DNA of 64,000 nucleotides from Pelomonas sp. CA6 (lineage in GTDB: Bacteria; Pseudomonadota; Gammaproteobacteria; Burkholderiales; Burkholderiaceae_C). The notes under the pieces were generated by a model. The model made no database searches, was not told the origin of the DNA, and worked only from the letters and a program-made list of their open reading frames with translations. The stretch lies in assembly GCF_022549225.1 (NCBI RefSeq), contig NZ_JAKZFD010000009.1, positions 124,001-188,000 of the forward strand. Reading direction: 5' to 3'. A program made the position numbers and the translations under genes. Of this stretch, positions 33,744-42,684 are shown in pieces. Every line of letters begins with the position of its first letter. The first letter of the stretch is position 1.

Positions 33744-36700
33744 TCAGGCCGCCCGTGCCGGCTTGCCCAGCATGCCGAAGCTCAGCAGATGGAGCAGCTT
33801 GCGCGGCTGCGTGAGCAGCCGATAGACCAGCCGCAGCAGGGTCAGCGCCAGCAGAGCCTCCACGAAGGTCAGCACGAAGGCCACCGCGGTGTTCCAGCGC
33901 GCCTCGCGGCGCTTGAACTTGGCAAACATGCGGTCGCGCGTGATCTCGATGCTGTCGTAGAAGCTCGGCACCATCAGCAAGGTCAGGAAGGTGGAGGTGA
34001 TGGTGCCGCCGATGATGGCCACCGCCATGGGGCGGTAGAACTCGCCGCCCTCGCCCACGCCGATGGCCACCGGCAGCATGCCGGCGATCAGCGCGAAAGT
34101 GGTCATCAGGATGGGCCGGAAGCGCTTGCGTCCGGCGTGCATCAGCGCCTCCTCGCGGTTCACGCCCGCGGCTTCCTCCTGGCGCGCCGCGTCCAGCAGC
34201 AGGATGGCGTTCTTGGCCACCAGTCCGGCCAGCATGATGATGCCGATGAAGCTCATCAGGTTCAGCGTGCCCTTGGTCAGCAGCAGCGCGACGACCACGC
34301 CGATCAGCGACAGCGGCAGCGACAGCATCACGCCCAGCGGCGCGGTGAAGGAGCCGAACTGCATCACCAGGATCAGATACATCAGCGCGATGCCGGAGAT
34401 CAGCGCGATGCCCATCTCCCGGAAGACCTCCTGCTGGTCCTTGGACGCGCCGGCCAGCTCGATGCCGTAGCCGGGCGGGAAGCTCATGGACTTGGCCAGT
34501 TTGACGGCCTCGGCCGTCACCTCGCCGGGCGAGCGCCCCTGCACATTGGCCGAGACGGCGATCATGCGCTTGCCGTCGGCGTGCTGGATCTTGGCCGGGC
34601 CCTTGCCCATGGTCACGGTGGCGATCTGCTCCAGCGGCACCATCACGCCGGTGCCGCTGACGGCGATGGGCAGGCGCTCGATATTGCTGGCATCCACGCG
34701 GTCCTGCGGGGCCAGGCGCACGGCGACGTCGCGCGTCTCGCCGCTGGGATCCACCCAGTCCCCCACCTCGACGCCGGCGAAGGCCACGCGCAGCGCGGTC
34801 GCGGCGTCGCCCACCGAGATGCCCAGCGAGTTGGCCAGGCCGCGGTTGAGTTCGATCTGCAGCTCGTCCTGCGGGTCCTGCTCGGACAGGCCCACGTCCA
34901 CCGCGCCCGGCACCTGGCGCAGCTTGGCCATGTAGTCAGTGGTGATCTCCATGAGCTTGCGCGAGTCGGCGCCCGAGAAGCGGATCTGCACCGGCTTCTG
35001 CGCGCCGTTGTTCAGGTCGTCCAGCACGGTGAACTCAGCGCCGACCAGCGTGGCGATGCGCTGACGCAGGTCGGTCGCGATCTCGATGGCGCCGCGCTTG
35101 CGCTCGGTGCTCTTGCCGATGTCCACATAGATGCGGCCGCCCGTGGTGTTGACGTACTCGTTCGTGGCCTTGGTTTCGGGCAGCTCGCGCGCCACCTTGG
35201 ACGCCGCCGCCATCTTCAGCCGCGCGTACTCCAGGCTCGCGCTGGCCGGCGTCCGCACCTCGATCGCGAGCGTGCCGTAGTCCGAGCTGGGCAGGAAACT
35301 GGAGCCGCCGAACTTGGCTTGCAGCACGATGGCGCCGACGAAGCTGGCCACCGCAAAGGCGGCCATCCAGCGGCGGTGGTGCAGCGCCCACGCGATCACG
35401 CGCCCGTAGCGATCAGCCTGGTGGTCGAACCAGTCGTTGAAGCGCTGCAGCTGCTTGGAGATGCCGGTCTTGGGCGCATGGTGGTGCCCCGGAGGATCGC
35501 CCCAGTAGGCCGACAGCATGGGGTCCAGCGTGAAGGAGATGAACAGGCTCACCAGCACCGAGGCCACCACGGTCAAGCCGAAAGGCCGGAACCACTCGCC
35601 GGAAACGCCCGGCATGAAGGCCACCGGCACGAACACCGCGACGATGGAGAAGGTGGTGGCGGCCACCGCGAGGCCGATCTCGGCCGTGCCGTTGAGCGCC
35701 GCGCTGCGGCGGTCGGCACCGCGCTCCATGTGGCGCACGATGTTCTCGCGCACCACGATGGCGTCGTCGATCAGCACGCCGATGGCCAGCGACAGGCCCA
35801 GCAGGCTCATGAAGTTCAGCGTGAAGCCGCACAGCCAGACCGCGATGAAGGCCGCGACCACCGAGGTGGGCAGCGACAGCGCGGTGATCAGCGTGGAACG
35901 CCAGGAGTTCAGGAACACATAGACGACGAAGATGGTCAGCCCGGCGCCGAACACCAGCGCGTGGATCACGTTGTTCAGGCTGTTCTGCGCGTCCTTGCCG
36001 CCATCCTGCGTGACCTCGATGGTGCTGCCCTTGGGCAGGGTCTTCTGGATCTCGTCGACCATCTTGCGCACGTCGTTGGCGACGCTGACGGTCGAGGCAT
36101 CGCGCGAGCGCGTCACCGAGATGCCGACGTTGGGTTTGGCGTTGCGCACCGAGAAGCCGCTCTGCTCGGCAAAGCCGTCGCGGATGCTGGCCACCTGCCC
36201 CAGCCGGATCAGGTCGCTGCCGCTGCGCTTGACGACGATGCGCTCGAACTCGGCCGGCGACTCCAGCCGGCCCAGCAGGCGGATGCTCTGGTCCTCCAGC
36301 TGGCCCTTGACCTTGCCCACCGGCGCGGTGGTGTTCTGGCTGCGCAGCGCGTTGACGACGTCGGTCACCGAGACGTTGAATTCGCGCAGCTTCTCGGCGT
36401 TGAGCAGCACCGACAGCTCGCGCTTGAGCGAGCCGTTGACGGTGACCGTGGCGACGCCAGCGATGCCGCGGAAGCGGTCCGCCAGCTGGTCCTCGGCCAG
36501 GCGCGAGATCTCCGCGTGGCTCTGGCTGGACGAGGACAGCGCGATCTGCATGATGGGCTGGGCCGCGGGGTCCACGCGCTGCAGCACCGGCTCGCGCATC
36601 TCGGTCGGCAGCTTGTGGCGCACCGACGCGATCGCGTTGCGGACCTCGTCGGCCGCCTCGATCATGTTCTTGTTGAAATTGAAGAACAGCACCAGCTGGG

Positions 36701-36965
36701 CGCTGCCTTCGCTGCCGGTGGAGCGCACCTCGGTCACGCCGGAGATGCTCTGCAACGACTTCTCGATGCGGTTGACGATCTCGCGCTCGGAAGTCTCCGG
36801 CGACGCGCCGGGATAGCTGATGCTGACCACCAGGATGGGCTGCTCGACATCCGGGATCTGATTGACGCGCAGCTTGGACAGGGCCAGCAGGCCCAGGCAC
36901 ATCAGGCCGATGATGATGACCACCATCGCCACCGGCTTCTTGACGCTGAAATTGGAGAGCAGCAT
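33744..36965 (-). CDS. RND-family efflux permease (HAE1/AcrB type)
   Basis: 1073 residues, the usual length for the 12-helix trimeric inner-membrane pump. N-terminal MLLSNFSVKKPVAMVVIIIG; two large periplasmic loops (about 35-330 and 560-870); the proton-relay aspartates in helix 4 (IGVLIDDAIVVREN); FISFTLDPMLSAYWG. Two unit halves are each repeated as expected. The IPDVEQPILVVSISYPGASPE block marks a subgroup usually paired with a lipoprotein adaptor and often linked to multidrug export. The C-terminus continues past the last helix by about 70 residues with an extra hydrophobic stretch (VAFVLTFVEALLALTLL). The adaptor gene precedes it by one base. No outer-membrane channel gene is nearby. 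Confidence 0.94.
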   Translation of the reverse strand: MLLSNFSVKKPVAMVVIIIGLMCLGLLALSKLRVNQIPDVEQPILVVSISYPGASPETSEREIVNRIEKSLQSISGVTEVRSTGSEGSAQLVLFFNFNKNMIEAADEVRNAIASVRHKLPTEMREPVLQRVDPAAQPIMQIALSSSSQSHAEISRLAEDQLADRFRGIAGVATVTVNGSLKRELSVLLNAEKLREFNVSVTDVVNALRSQNTTAPVGKVKGQLEDQSIRLLGRLESPAEFERIVVKRSGSDLIRLGQVASIRDGFAEQSGFSVRNAKPNVGISVTRSRDASTVSVANDVRKMVDEIQKTLPKGSTIEVTQDGGKDAQNSLNNVIHALVFGAGLTIFVVYVFLNSWRSTLITALSLPTSVVAAFIAVWLCGFTLNFMSLLGLSLAIGVLIDDAIVVRENIVRHMERGADRRSAALNGTAEIGLAVAATTFSIVAVFVPVAFMPGVSGEWFRPFGLTVVASVLVSLFISFTLDPMLSAYWGDPPGHHHAPKTGISKQLQRFNDWFDHQADRYGRVIAWALHHRRWMAAFAVASFVGAIVLQAKFGGSSFLPSSDYGTLAIEVRTPASASLEYARLKMAAASKVARELPETKATNEYVNTTGGRIYVDIGKSTERKRGAIEIATDLRQRIATLVGAEFTVLDDLNNGAQKPVQIRFSGADSRKLMEITTDYMAKLRQVPGAVDVGLSEQDPQDELQIELNRGLANSLGISVGDAATALRVAFAGVEVGDWVDPSGETRDVAVRLAPQDRVDASNIERLPIAVSGTGVMVPLEQIATVTMGKGPAKIQHADGKRMIAVSANVQGRSPGEVTAEAVKLAKSMSFPPGYGIELAGASKDQQEVFREMGIALISGIALMYLILVMQFGSFTAPLGVMLSLPLSLIGVVVALLLTKGTLNLMSFIGIIMLAGLVAKNAILLLDAARQEEAAGVNREEALMHAGRKRFRPILMTTFALIAGMLPVAIGVGEGGEFYRPMAVAIIGGTITSTFLTLLMVPSFYDSIEITRDRMFAKFKRREARWNTAVAFVLTFVEALLALTLLRLVYRLLTQPRKLLHLLSFGMLGKPARAA

Positions 36966-36966
36966 G

Positions 36967-38127
36967 TCAGCCTCCCGAGGCCACGGTGGAGGGACGCGCT
37001 GACGAGGACGCCGGGGCGGCCACGGCCGGTGTCATCGCCAGCGGCTGGCCATCCTGCAACGTGCTGGCGTTGTGGCGCAGGATGCGGTCGCCGGCGTTGA
37101 GCCCGCTCTTGACCACATAGACGCCCAGGCGTTCGTCGCGCTCGCCCAGCTTGAGTTCGGTCTTGACCAGCTTGTCGCCGGCAATGCGCCACGCGAAGGC
37201 CTTGTCGCCCTCGCGGGCCAGCGCGGCATCATGGATGGTCAGCGCACTGACCGACTGGGTCTGCACCCGGCCTTCGGCGTACAGCCCGGCCACGGTGGGC
37301 TGCTGCTCGCCGACGAAGTCCACCAGCAGCTCCACCTGGCGGGTGTTCGCGTTCGCGGCCTGCGCGATGCGGCGCACCTTGCCCTGGAAATCGGCGTGGC
37401 CGTAGCCGTTGACGCGGAAGAAGACGGTCTGCCCCAGCTGCAACTCGGACATGCGGTCGGCCGAGACCAGGCCTTCGAAGCGCATGCTGCTCGGATCCAG
37501 CACCTTGATCAGCTCCTTGCCGATCTGCGCCGTGTCGCCGGGCGAGACCTTGCGGTCGCTGACCACGCCGTCGAAGGGCGCGCGCACCTCGGTGCGCTGC
37601 ATCTGCTGGCGCGCGGACGCGGCGCGCGCCTTGGCGGCGACCAGCTCGCTCTGCGCGTTGTTGCGCCGCACCTCGGCGTCCTCCATGGCCTGCATCGAAC
37701 TCATGCCCTGGGCCTGCAGGGTCTTGAGGCGCTGGAACTGGCGCTCGGCCTGCTCGAAGCTCTGGCTGCTGGCGCGCACTGCCTCCTCGGCGGAGGACAG
37801 GCTCTCGCGCAGCGCGCTGTCGTCCAGACGCACCAGCAGGTCGCCGCGCTTGACGCGCTCGCCGTTTTCCTTGACCACCTGCAGCACCACGGCCTGGACC
37901 TCGGCACGCAGATCGGCGCGCCGCTCGGGCTGAATGGACCCGGAGATCACCGGCCCGCTGCTGAAGCTGCTGACGCCCACCGTCTGCACGTCCTCCGCGG
38001 CGACGGTCAGCTTGGGCGCGGCCTTGGCGGCGCTGCCGGGTTTGCCTCCGTTCGTCGGTTCACTGGGCGGCTTACCGCAGGCAACAAGCAGGGTGGCGGC
38101 AACGATGGCAAGCAGCGGTGTACGCAT
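36967..38127 (-). CDS. RND efflux periplasmic adaptor lipoprotein (HlyD/MFP family)
   Basis: 386 residues. Lipoprotein signal with lipobox LVAC (Cys17), so it is anchored in the membrane facing the periplasm. A lipoyl-like half (QAVVLQVVKENGERVKRGDLLVRLDD) leads to an alpha-helical hairpin (about 100-165, LRESLSSAEEAVRASSQSFEQAE). The second lipoyl half follows (VRAPFDGVVSDRKVSPGDTAQIG), then beta-barrel and membrane-proximal domains. It connects the RND permease to an outer-membrane channel. One base separates its stop from the permease start. The 156-base upstream gap holds an imperfect GAGGT inverted repeat (about 38183-38204) that could be an operator. Confidence 0.92.
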   Translation of the reverse strand: MRTPLLAIVAATLLVACGKPPSEPTNGGKPGSAAKAAPKLTVAAEDVQTVGVSSFSSGPVISGSIQPERRADLRAEVQAVVLQVVKENGERVKRGDLLVRLDDSALRESLSSAEEAVRASSQSFEQAERQFQRLKTLQAQGMSSMQAMEDAEVRRNNAQSELVAAKARAASARQQMQRTEVRAPFDGVVSDRKVSPGDTAQIGKELIKVLDPSSMRFEGLVSADRMSELQLGQTVFFRVNGYGHADFQGKVRRIAQAANANTRQVELLVDFVGEQQPTVAGLYAEGRVQTQSVSALTIHDAALAREGDKAFAWRIAGDKLVKTELKLGERDERLGVYVVKSGLNAGDRILRHNASTLQDGQPLAMTPAVAAPASSSARPSTVASGG

Positions 38128-38257
38128 CAGCGAGGCTCCCGGAGGATGGGTCTGAAGAAGAACAGCCCGCGAGCTTACCCGCGATCACCTCGATTGGCCT
38201 GAGGTCATGCGATGAGATGTCCGACGCCGCGGACAGGCTGCAGCCCTGCGGCGGGAA

Positions 38258-38274
38258 CGGTGCCGGCGGCACCG
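38258..38274 (-). terminator. Hairpin after the DUF1178 gene, end of the nuo operon tail
   Basis: CGGTGCC, GGC, GGCACCG: a 7-base stem 10 bases past the DUF1178 stop on the minus strand. Probable end of the long nuo transcript, but no T-run is visible. Confidence 0.4.
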
Positions 38275-38283
38275 CCGAACGCG

Positions 38284-38751
38284 CTATTGCAGCGGTTCCT
38301 TCAGCGCCGCGGGCAGAGGCAGCGCGACGATGTCTATGCCCTCCTCCGCCAGGTCGCGCGCTTCCTCGCGCGTGGCCTGTCCGCGGATGCCGCGCTCCGG
38401 CGCTTCGCCGTAGTGGATGCGGCGAGCCTCTTCGGCGAAGCGGGCTCCCACGTCCTCGGTCGCGGCCATCAGCTGGCGCAGCCCCTGCATCAGCTGCGCC
38501 TGCAGGGCCTGGGGCAGCGCGTTGGCGGGGCTGCCCTCCGGTGCGGGCGCCGGCCGGGGCCGAGGCTCGGCGGCCTGCGCAGGCCCAGACAGGTTGAGCC
38601 GTGGCGCGCTGGGGCGGCGCGTCACATGCGCGCTGTTGCAGACCGGGCAGCTCAGCAGCCCGCGCTGCTCCTGAGAGGAAAAATCATCGGCCGAGGCAAA
38701 CCAGCCTTCGAAGGTATGGCCCTGCTCGCAGGCCAGATTCAGCACCAGCAT
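38284..38751 (-). CDS. DUF1178 family protein
   Basis: 155 residues. MLVLNLACEQGHTFEGWFASADDFSSQ and the CPVC pair (Cys35, Cys38) form the conserved DUF1178 N-terminus, suggesting a small zinc ribbon with Cys8 and His11. A Pro-rich linker (about 45-75) is followed by the conserved VGARFAEEARRIHYGEAPERGIRGQAT block. Function unknown. It lies 9 bases after the NUDIX stop at the end of the nuo operon tail. Confidence 0.87.
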   Translation of the reverse strand: MLVLNLACEQGHTFEGWFASADDFSSQEQRGLLSCPVCNSAHVTRRPSAPRLNLSGPAQAAEPRPRPAPAPEGSPANALPQALQAQLMQGLRQLMAATEDVGARFAEEARRIHYGEAPERGIRGQATREEARDLAEEGIDIVALPLPAALKEPLQ

Positions 38752-38760
38752 GGCCGAATC

Positions 38761-39363
38761 CTAATCGCGGGGCGCAGCCCCTGCAGGACGCCAGTCCAAA
38801 GGCCACTGACCGCTACGCCAACGCGACAGCCACAGCAGGCCGATCAGGGTCTTGGCGTCGGTGAGCTCGCCGCGGCGCGACAGCTCGTCGAGCTCCGCCT
38901 CGCTGTGCGTCACCAGGTCCAGAAACTCGCCTTCGTCCAGGCGCCGCGTGCCAGCCACCAGGCCGCGCGCAAAGAAGATCTCGATGCCTTCGTCGGAATA
39001 GGCGATCGCGTTGTGCAGCACGCCGGCATGGGCCCATTCGGAGGCGCTGTAGCCGGTCTCCTCGAGCAGCTCGCGCTGCGCGCAGGCCAGCGGCGTTTCC
39101 TGCGGATCCAGCTTGCCGGCCGGGAACTCCAGCATCACCCGCTGCATCGGGTAGCGGTACTGGCGTTCCAGCAGCAGCCGGCCGCCCGGCAGCAGCGGAA
39201 CGATCATCACCGCACCGGGATGCTGGATGTATTCGCGCGTCGCGGTCTTGCCGTCCGGCAGTTGCACGCGGTCGCGGCGGACCTGCAGAAAGCTGCCGCA
39301 ATACACCTGTTCGCCGGCAATGGCGAGTTCGCGCAGATGCGCGTCGTCGGGCGGCTGGCTCAT
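38761..39363 (-). CDS. NUDIX hydrolase, ADP-ribose pyrophosphatase-like
   Basis: 200 residues from ATG at 39363. The complete Nudix box lies at 83-105 (GKLDPQET..., REL.EETGY: GX5EX7REUXEEXGU), preceded by VMLEFPAGK as in ADP-ribose and sugar-nucleotide pyrophosphatases. These hydrolyse X-linked nucleoside diphosphates with Mg2+. Placed between DUF2818 and DUF1178, 4 bases after the former's stop. Clearing ADP-ribose derived from NAD would suit a gene co-expressed with complex I, but that is inference. Confidence 0.9.
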   Translation of the reverse strand: MSQPPDDAHLRELAIAGEQVYCGSFLQVRRDRVQLPDGKTATREYIQHPGAVMIVPLLPGGRLLLERQYRYPMQRVMLEFPAGKLDPQETPLACAQRELLEETGYSASEWAHAGVLHNAIAYSDEGIEIFFARGLVAGTRRLDEGEFLDLVTHSEAELDELSRRGELTDAKTLIGLLWLSRWRSGQWPLDWRPAGAAPRD

Positions 39364-39367
39364 CGGG

Positions 39368-39697
39368 TCAGGCGCCGTCGGCGACTTCTTCGAGCACCGC
39401 GCTGCGTCGGCGCAGATAACGCCAGACAAAGCCCGGGAAGCCCAGGGTCAGAAACAGGCACAGCGCCGCGGCGTAGAACTCCCAGCCCTGCGGCGCGCGC
39501 TGCCCCTGCCAGGACTCCAGCGCGAAGCCCAGGCCCAGGGTCAGCAAGGCCATCAGGAACAACTCCAGCAGCAGCCAGCCCGCGGGCTTGGGCGCGCGGC
39601 GCGGGCCCACCAGACCCAGGCGATGGGTCAGGTAGGGCGCGTTGGCGGCCAGCACGGCCACCACGATGGTCAGCCAGACGGCCAGCGTCTGATCCAT
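39368..39697 (-). CDS. DUF2818 family membrane protein
   Basis: 109 residues from ATG at 39697. Three hydrophobic segments (about 5-22, 38-57, 68-87) and the motif NAPYLTHRL are visible. Betaproteobacteria carry this family directly after nuoN, as here (4 bases apart). Function unknown; an accessory role in complex I assembly is conceivable but untested by the sequence. Confidence 0.85.
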   Translation of the reverse strand: MDQTLAVWLTIVVAVLAANAPYLTHRLGLVGPRRAPKPAGWLLLELFLMALLTLGLGFALESWQGQRAPQGWEFYAAALCLFLTLGFPGFVWRYLRRRSAVLEEVADGA

Positions 39698-39701
39698 GCG
39701 C

Positions 39702-41183
39702 TCAGCGTCCCAGCGTCTGCACGATGGCGCGGGTGCACAGGTCCGCCAGGCCACCAGGCAGCAGGCCGAAGACCAGCACGGCCGCGCCGTTCAGCGACAT
39801 CACCAGGCGAGCATCGGCCGGCGCATGCAGCGGGCCGCGCTCGGCGGGCTCGTCGAAGAACATCACCTTCACGACGCGCAGGTAGTAGAAGGCGCCGATC
39901 AGCGACAGCAGCACCGCGGCCACGGCCAGACCGATGTACAGCGGCTGGCCGCTGACGATCATGGCCTGCAGCACGGCCAGCTTGCCGTGGAAGCCCACGG
40001 TCGGCGGAATGCCGGCCAGCGAGAACATGAAGAGCGCCATCACCAGCGCATACCAGGGGCTGCGCTTGGCCAGGCCGGCCAGGTCGGAGATCTGCTCGGA
40101 CTCAAAGCCCTGGCGCGCCAGCAGCATGATCAGGCCGAAGGTGCCCAGCGTGGTCATCACGTAGGTCACGGCGTAGAACATCGACGAGCTGTAGGCGTTC
40201 AGCGCGGTGGCGGTGCTGTTGTTGATCACGCCCGAGGCCAGGCCCAGCAGCATGAAGCCCATCTGCGCGATGGTCGAATAGGCCAGCATGCGCTTCAGGT
40301 TGGTCTGCGCAATGGCGGCCAGGTTGCCCACCACCAGCGAGGCCACGGCCAGCACCAGCAGCATCTGCTGCCAGTCCGCCGCGACCGGCAGCATGCCCTG
40401 CACCAGCAGGCGGATGGTGATCGCGAACGCGGCCAGCTTGGGCGCGCCACCGATCAGCAGCGTGGCGGCGGTCGGCGCGCCCTGGTAGACGTCCGGCACC
40501 CACATGTGGAAGGGCGCGGCGCCCAGCTTGAAGGCCAGGCCGGCGACCACGAAGACCACGCCCAGGACCAGCACGCCCTTGTTGGGTGCGCCGCCGGCGA
40601 TCACGGCGAAGACCTGCGGGATGGTCAGCGTGCCGGTGGCCCCGTACATCATCGACAGGCCGTAGAGCAGGAAGCCGCTGGCCAGCGCGCCCAGCACGAA
40701 GTACTTCATCGCCGCCTCGGTGGCCAGCGTGTGGTCGCGGCGCAGCGCCACCAGCGCATACAGCGACAGACTCATCAGCTCCAGGCCGAGGTAGACCATC
40801 AGGAAGTTGTTCGACGCCACCATCACCGCCACGCCCAGCAGCGAGAACAGGCTCAGCGTGAACAGCTCGCCCTTGAGCATCTCGCGCGGCTGCGCATAGG
40901 GCCGCGAATAGACCAGCGTGATGATCAGCGCGATGCCGGCGAAGGCCGCCAGCAGATGGCTCATCGGGTCGGTCAGCAGCATGCCCTGCGCGGCCAGCTG
41001 CGACTGTCCGCCGGCGAAATGGCTGAAGTGCATGGCCGAGAACACGGCCAGGGTCAGCTGCGTCAGCCAGTAGGTCGGCGTGCGGCGCGGGTCGGTGACG
41101 AACAGATCCACCAGCGCGACCACGCAGGTCATCGCCAGCAGCACGATTTCGGGAGAGATCGCGACCCAGTTCATGTCGTTCAT
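39702..41183 (-). CDS. nuoN: NADH-quinone oxidoreductase subunit N
   Basis: 493 residues, about 14 transmembrane helices; one of the three antiporter-like proton-pumping subunits in the membrane arm of complex I. It shows the helix-5 region YLGLELMSLSLYALVAL with the key glutamate, and the discontinuous-helix lysine segments around AGLAFKLGAAPFHMWVPDVYQGAP and LKRMLAYSTIAQMGF. Last core gene of the operon. Normal length and no missing motif seen. Confidence 0.96.
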   Translation of the reverse strand: MNDMNWVAISPEIVLLAMTCVVALVDLFVTDPRRTPTYWLTQLTLAVFSAMHFSHFAGGQSQLAAQGMLLTDPMSHLLAAFAGIALIITLVYSRPYAQPREMLKGELFTLSLFSLLGVAVMVASNNFLMVYLGLELMSLSLYALVALRRDHTLATEAAMKYFVLGALASGFLLYGLSMMYGATGTLTIPQVFAVIAGGAPNKGVLVLGVVFVVAGLAFKLGAAPFHMWVPDVYQGAPTAATLLIGGAPKLAAFAITIRLLVQGMLPVAADWQQMLLVLAVASLVVGNLAAIAQTNLKRMLAYSTIAQMGFMLLGLASGVINNSTATALNAYSSSMFYAVTYVMTTLGTFGLIMLLARQGFESEQISDLAGLAKRSPWYALVMALFMFSLAGIPPTVGFHGKLAVLQAMIVSGQPLYIGLAVAAVLLSLIGAFYYLRVVKVMFFDEPAERGPLHAPADARLVMSLNGAAVLVFGLLPGGLADLCTRAIVQTLGR

Positions 41184-41193
41184 CGTTGGGCCC

Positions 41194-42666
41194 TTATTGA
41201 ATCTTGGAGACTGCGACGTGCTTCAGCAGCTCGGTCACGGACTGGTGCATCACGTCGGTGAAAGGCTTGGGATGCAGGCCCATCCACAGCACGGCCACGG
41301 CCAGCACGGCCAGCATCAGGTACTCACGGCCATTGATGTCCTTGAGCTCGCGAACATGGTCGTTGGCGATGGCGCCGAAGTAGACGCGCTTGACCATCCA
41401 CAGGCTGTAGGCGGCGCCGAAGATCAGCGAGGTCGCGGCCAGGAAGCCGATCCAGAAGTTGAACTTCACCGCGCCCAGGATCACCATCCACTCGCCAACA
41501 AAGCCGGCGGTGGCGGGCAGGCCGCAGTTGGCCATCGCGAACAGCACCGCGAACATCGTGAACTTGGGCATGGTGTTGACCACGCCGCCGTAGTCGGCGA
41601 TTTCGCGCGAATGCACGCGGTCGTACAGCACGCCGATGCACAGGAACATGGCGCCGGACACGAAGCCGTGCGCAATCATCTGCACCAGGCCGCCGGCCAC
41701 GCCCAGCTCATTGAACATGAAGAAGCCCAGGGTCACGAAGCCCATGTGCGCGACCGAGGAGTAGGCCACCAGCTTCTTCATGTCCCGCTGGACCAGGGCC
41801 ACGACGCCGATGTACAGCACGGCGATCAGCGACAGCGCGATGATGAAGCCGGCGTATTCGCGCGCGGCATCCGGCGCGATGGGCAGCGAGAAGCGCAGGA
41901 AGCCGTAGGCGCCCAGCTTCAGCATGATGGCCGCCAGCACCACCGAGCCACCGGTGGGCGCCTCGACGTGGGCGTCGGGCAGCCAGGTGTGCACCGGCCA
42001 CATCGGCACCTTCACCGCGAACGCGGCGAAGAAGGCGAAGAACAGCAAAGCCTGCGCGTTCAGCGGCAGCGGCAGCTTGTGCCAGGTCTGGATGTCGAAG
42101 CTGCCGCCCGACTGGAAGTACAGGTACAGCAGCGCCACCAGCGTCAGCAGCGAGCCCGCCAGCGTGTAGAGGAAGAACTTGAACGCGGCATAGACGCGCC
42201 GCGGACCGCCCCAGACGCCGATGATGATGTACATCGGGATCAGCGTGGCCTCGAAGAACACATAGAACAGCATGCCGTCCAGTGCCGAGAACACGCCCAC
42301 CATCATGCCGGAGAGGATGAGGAAGGCGCCCATGTACTGGTTCACGCGCGTCTCGATCACCTCCCAGGCCGAGATCACCACGATGATGGTGATGAACGCG
42401 GTCAGCGGCACGAACCACATCGAGATCCCGTCCACGCCCAGGTGGTAGTGGATGTTGAAGCGTTCGATCCAGGACGCCTTCTCGACGAACTGCATCGCGG
42501 CGGTCGAGGTGTCGAAGCCGGCGATCAGCGGCAGCGTGACCAGGAAGCCCGCGATGGCGCCGATCAGCGCCAGCCAGCGGACCGCCTTCGCCTGCTCGTC
42601 GCGGCCCAGGGCCAGCAGGATGCCGCCCCAGGCGATGGGCAGCCAAATGGCAAGACTAAGCAACAT
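41194..42666 (-). CDS. nuoM: NADH-quinone oxidoreductase subunit M
   Basis: 490 residues, about 14 transmembrane helices. Antiporter-like subunit of the membrane arm. Diagnostic stretches are YHLGVDGISMWFVPLTAF, the glutamate helix YVFFEATLIPMYIIIGVWGG, FAVKVPMWPVHTWLPDAHVEAP and DMKKLVAYSSVAHMGFVTLG. It starts 18 bases after nuoL. Confidence 0.97.
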   Translation of the reverse strand: MLLSLAIWLPIAWGGILLALGRDEQAKAVRWLALIGAIAGFLVTLPLIAGFDTSTAAMQFVEKASWIERFNIHYHLGVDGISMWFVPLTAFITIIVVISAWEVIETRVNQYMGAFLILSGMMVGVFSALDGMLFYVFFEATLIPMYIIIGVWGGPRRVYAAFKFFLYTLAGSLLTLVALLYLYFQSGGSFDIQTWHKLPLPLNAQALLFFAFFAAFAVKVPMWPVHTWLPDAHVEAPTGGSVVLAAIMLKLGAYGFLRFSLPIAPDAAREYAGFIIALSLIAVLYIGVVALVQRDMKKLVAYSSVAHMGFVTLGFFMFNELGVAGGLVQMIAHGFVSGAMFLCIGVLYDRVHSREIADYGGVVNTMPKFTMFAVLFAMANCGLPATAGFVGEWMVILGAVKFNFWIGFLAATSLIFGAAYSLWMVKRVYFGAIANDHVRELKDINGREYLMLAVLAVAVLWMGLHPKPFTDVMHQSVTELLKHVAVSKIQ

Positions 42667-42684
42667 TCTTGTTCTCCGCCCCCG

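Noticed and set aside
33789-37100. 1100-codon plus-strand open frame opposite the RND permease, rich in His, Asp and Gln
   Set aside because: It mirrors the codon bias of the permease gene. No start signal, no family features.
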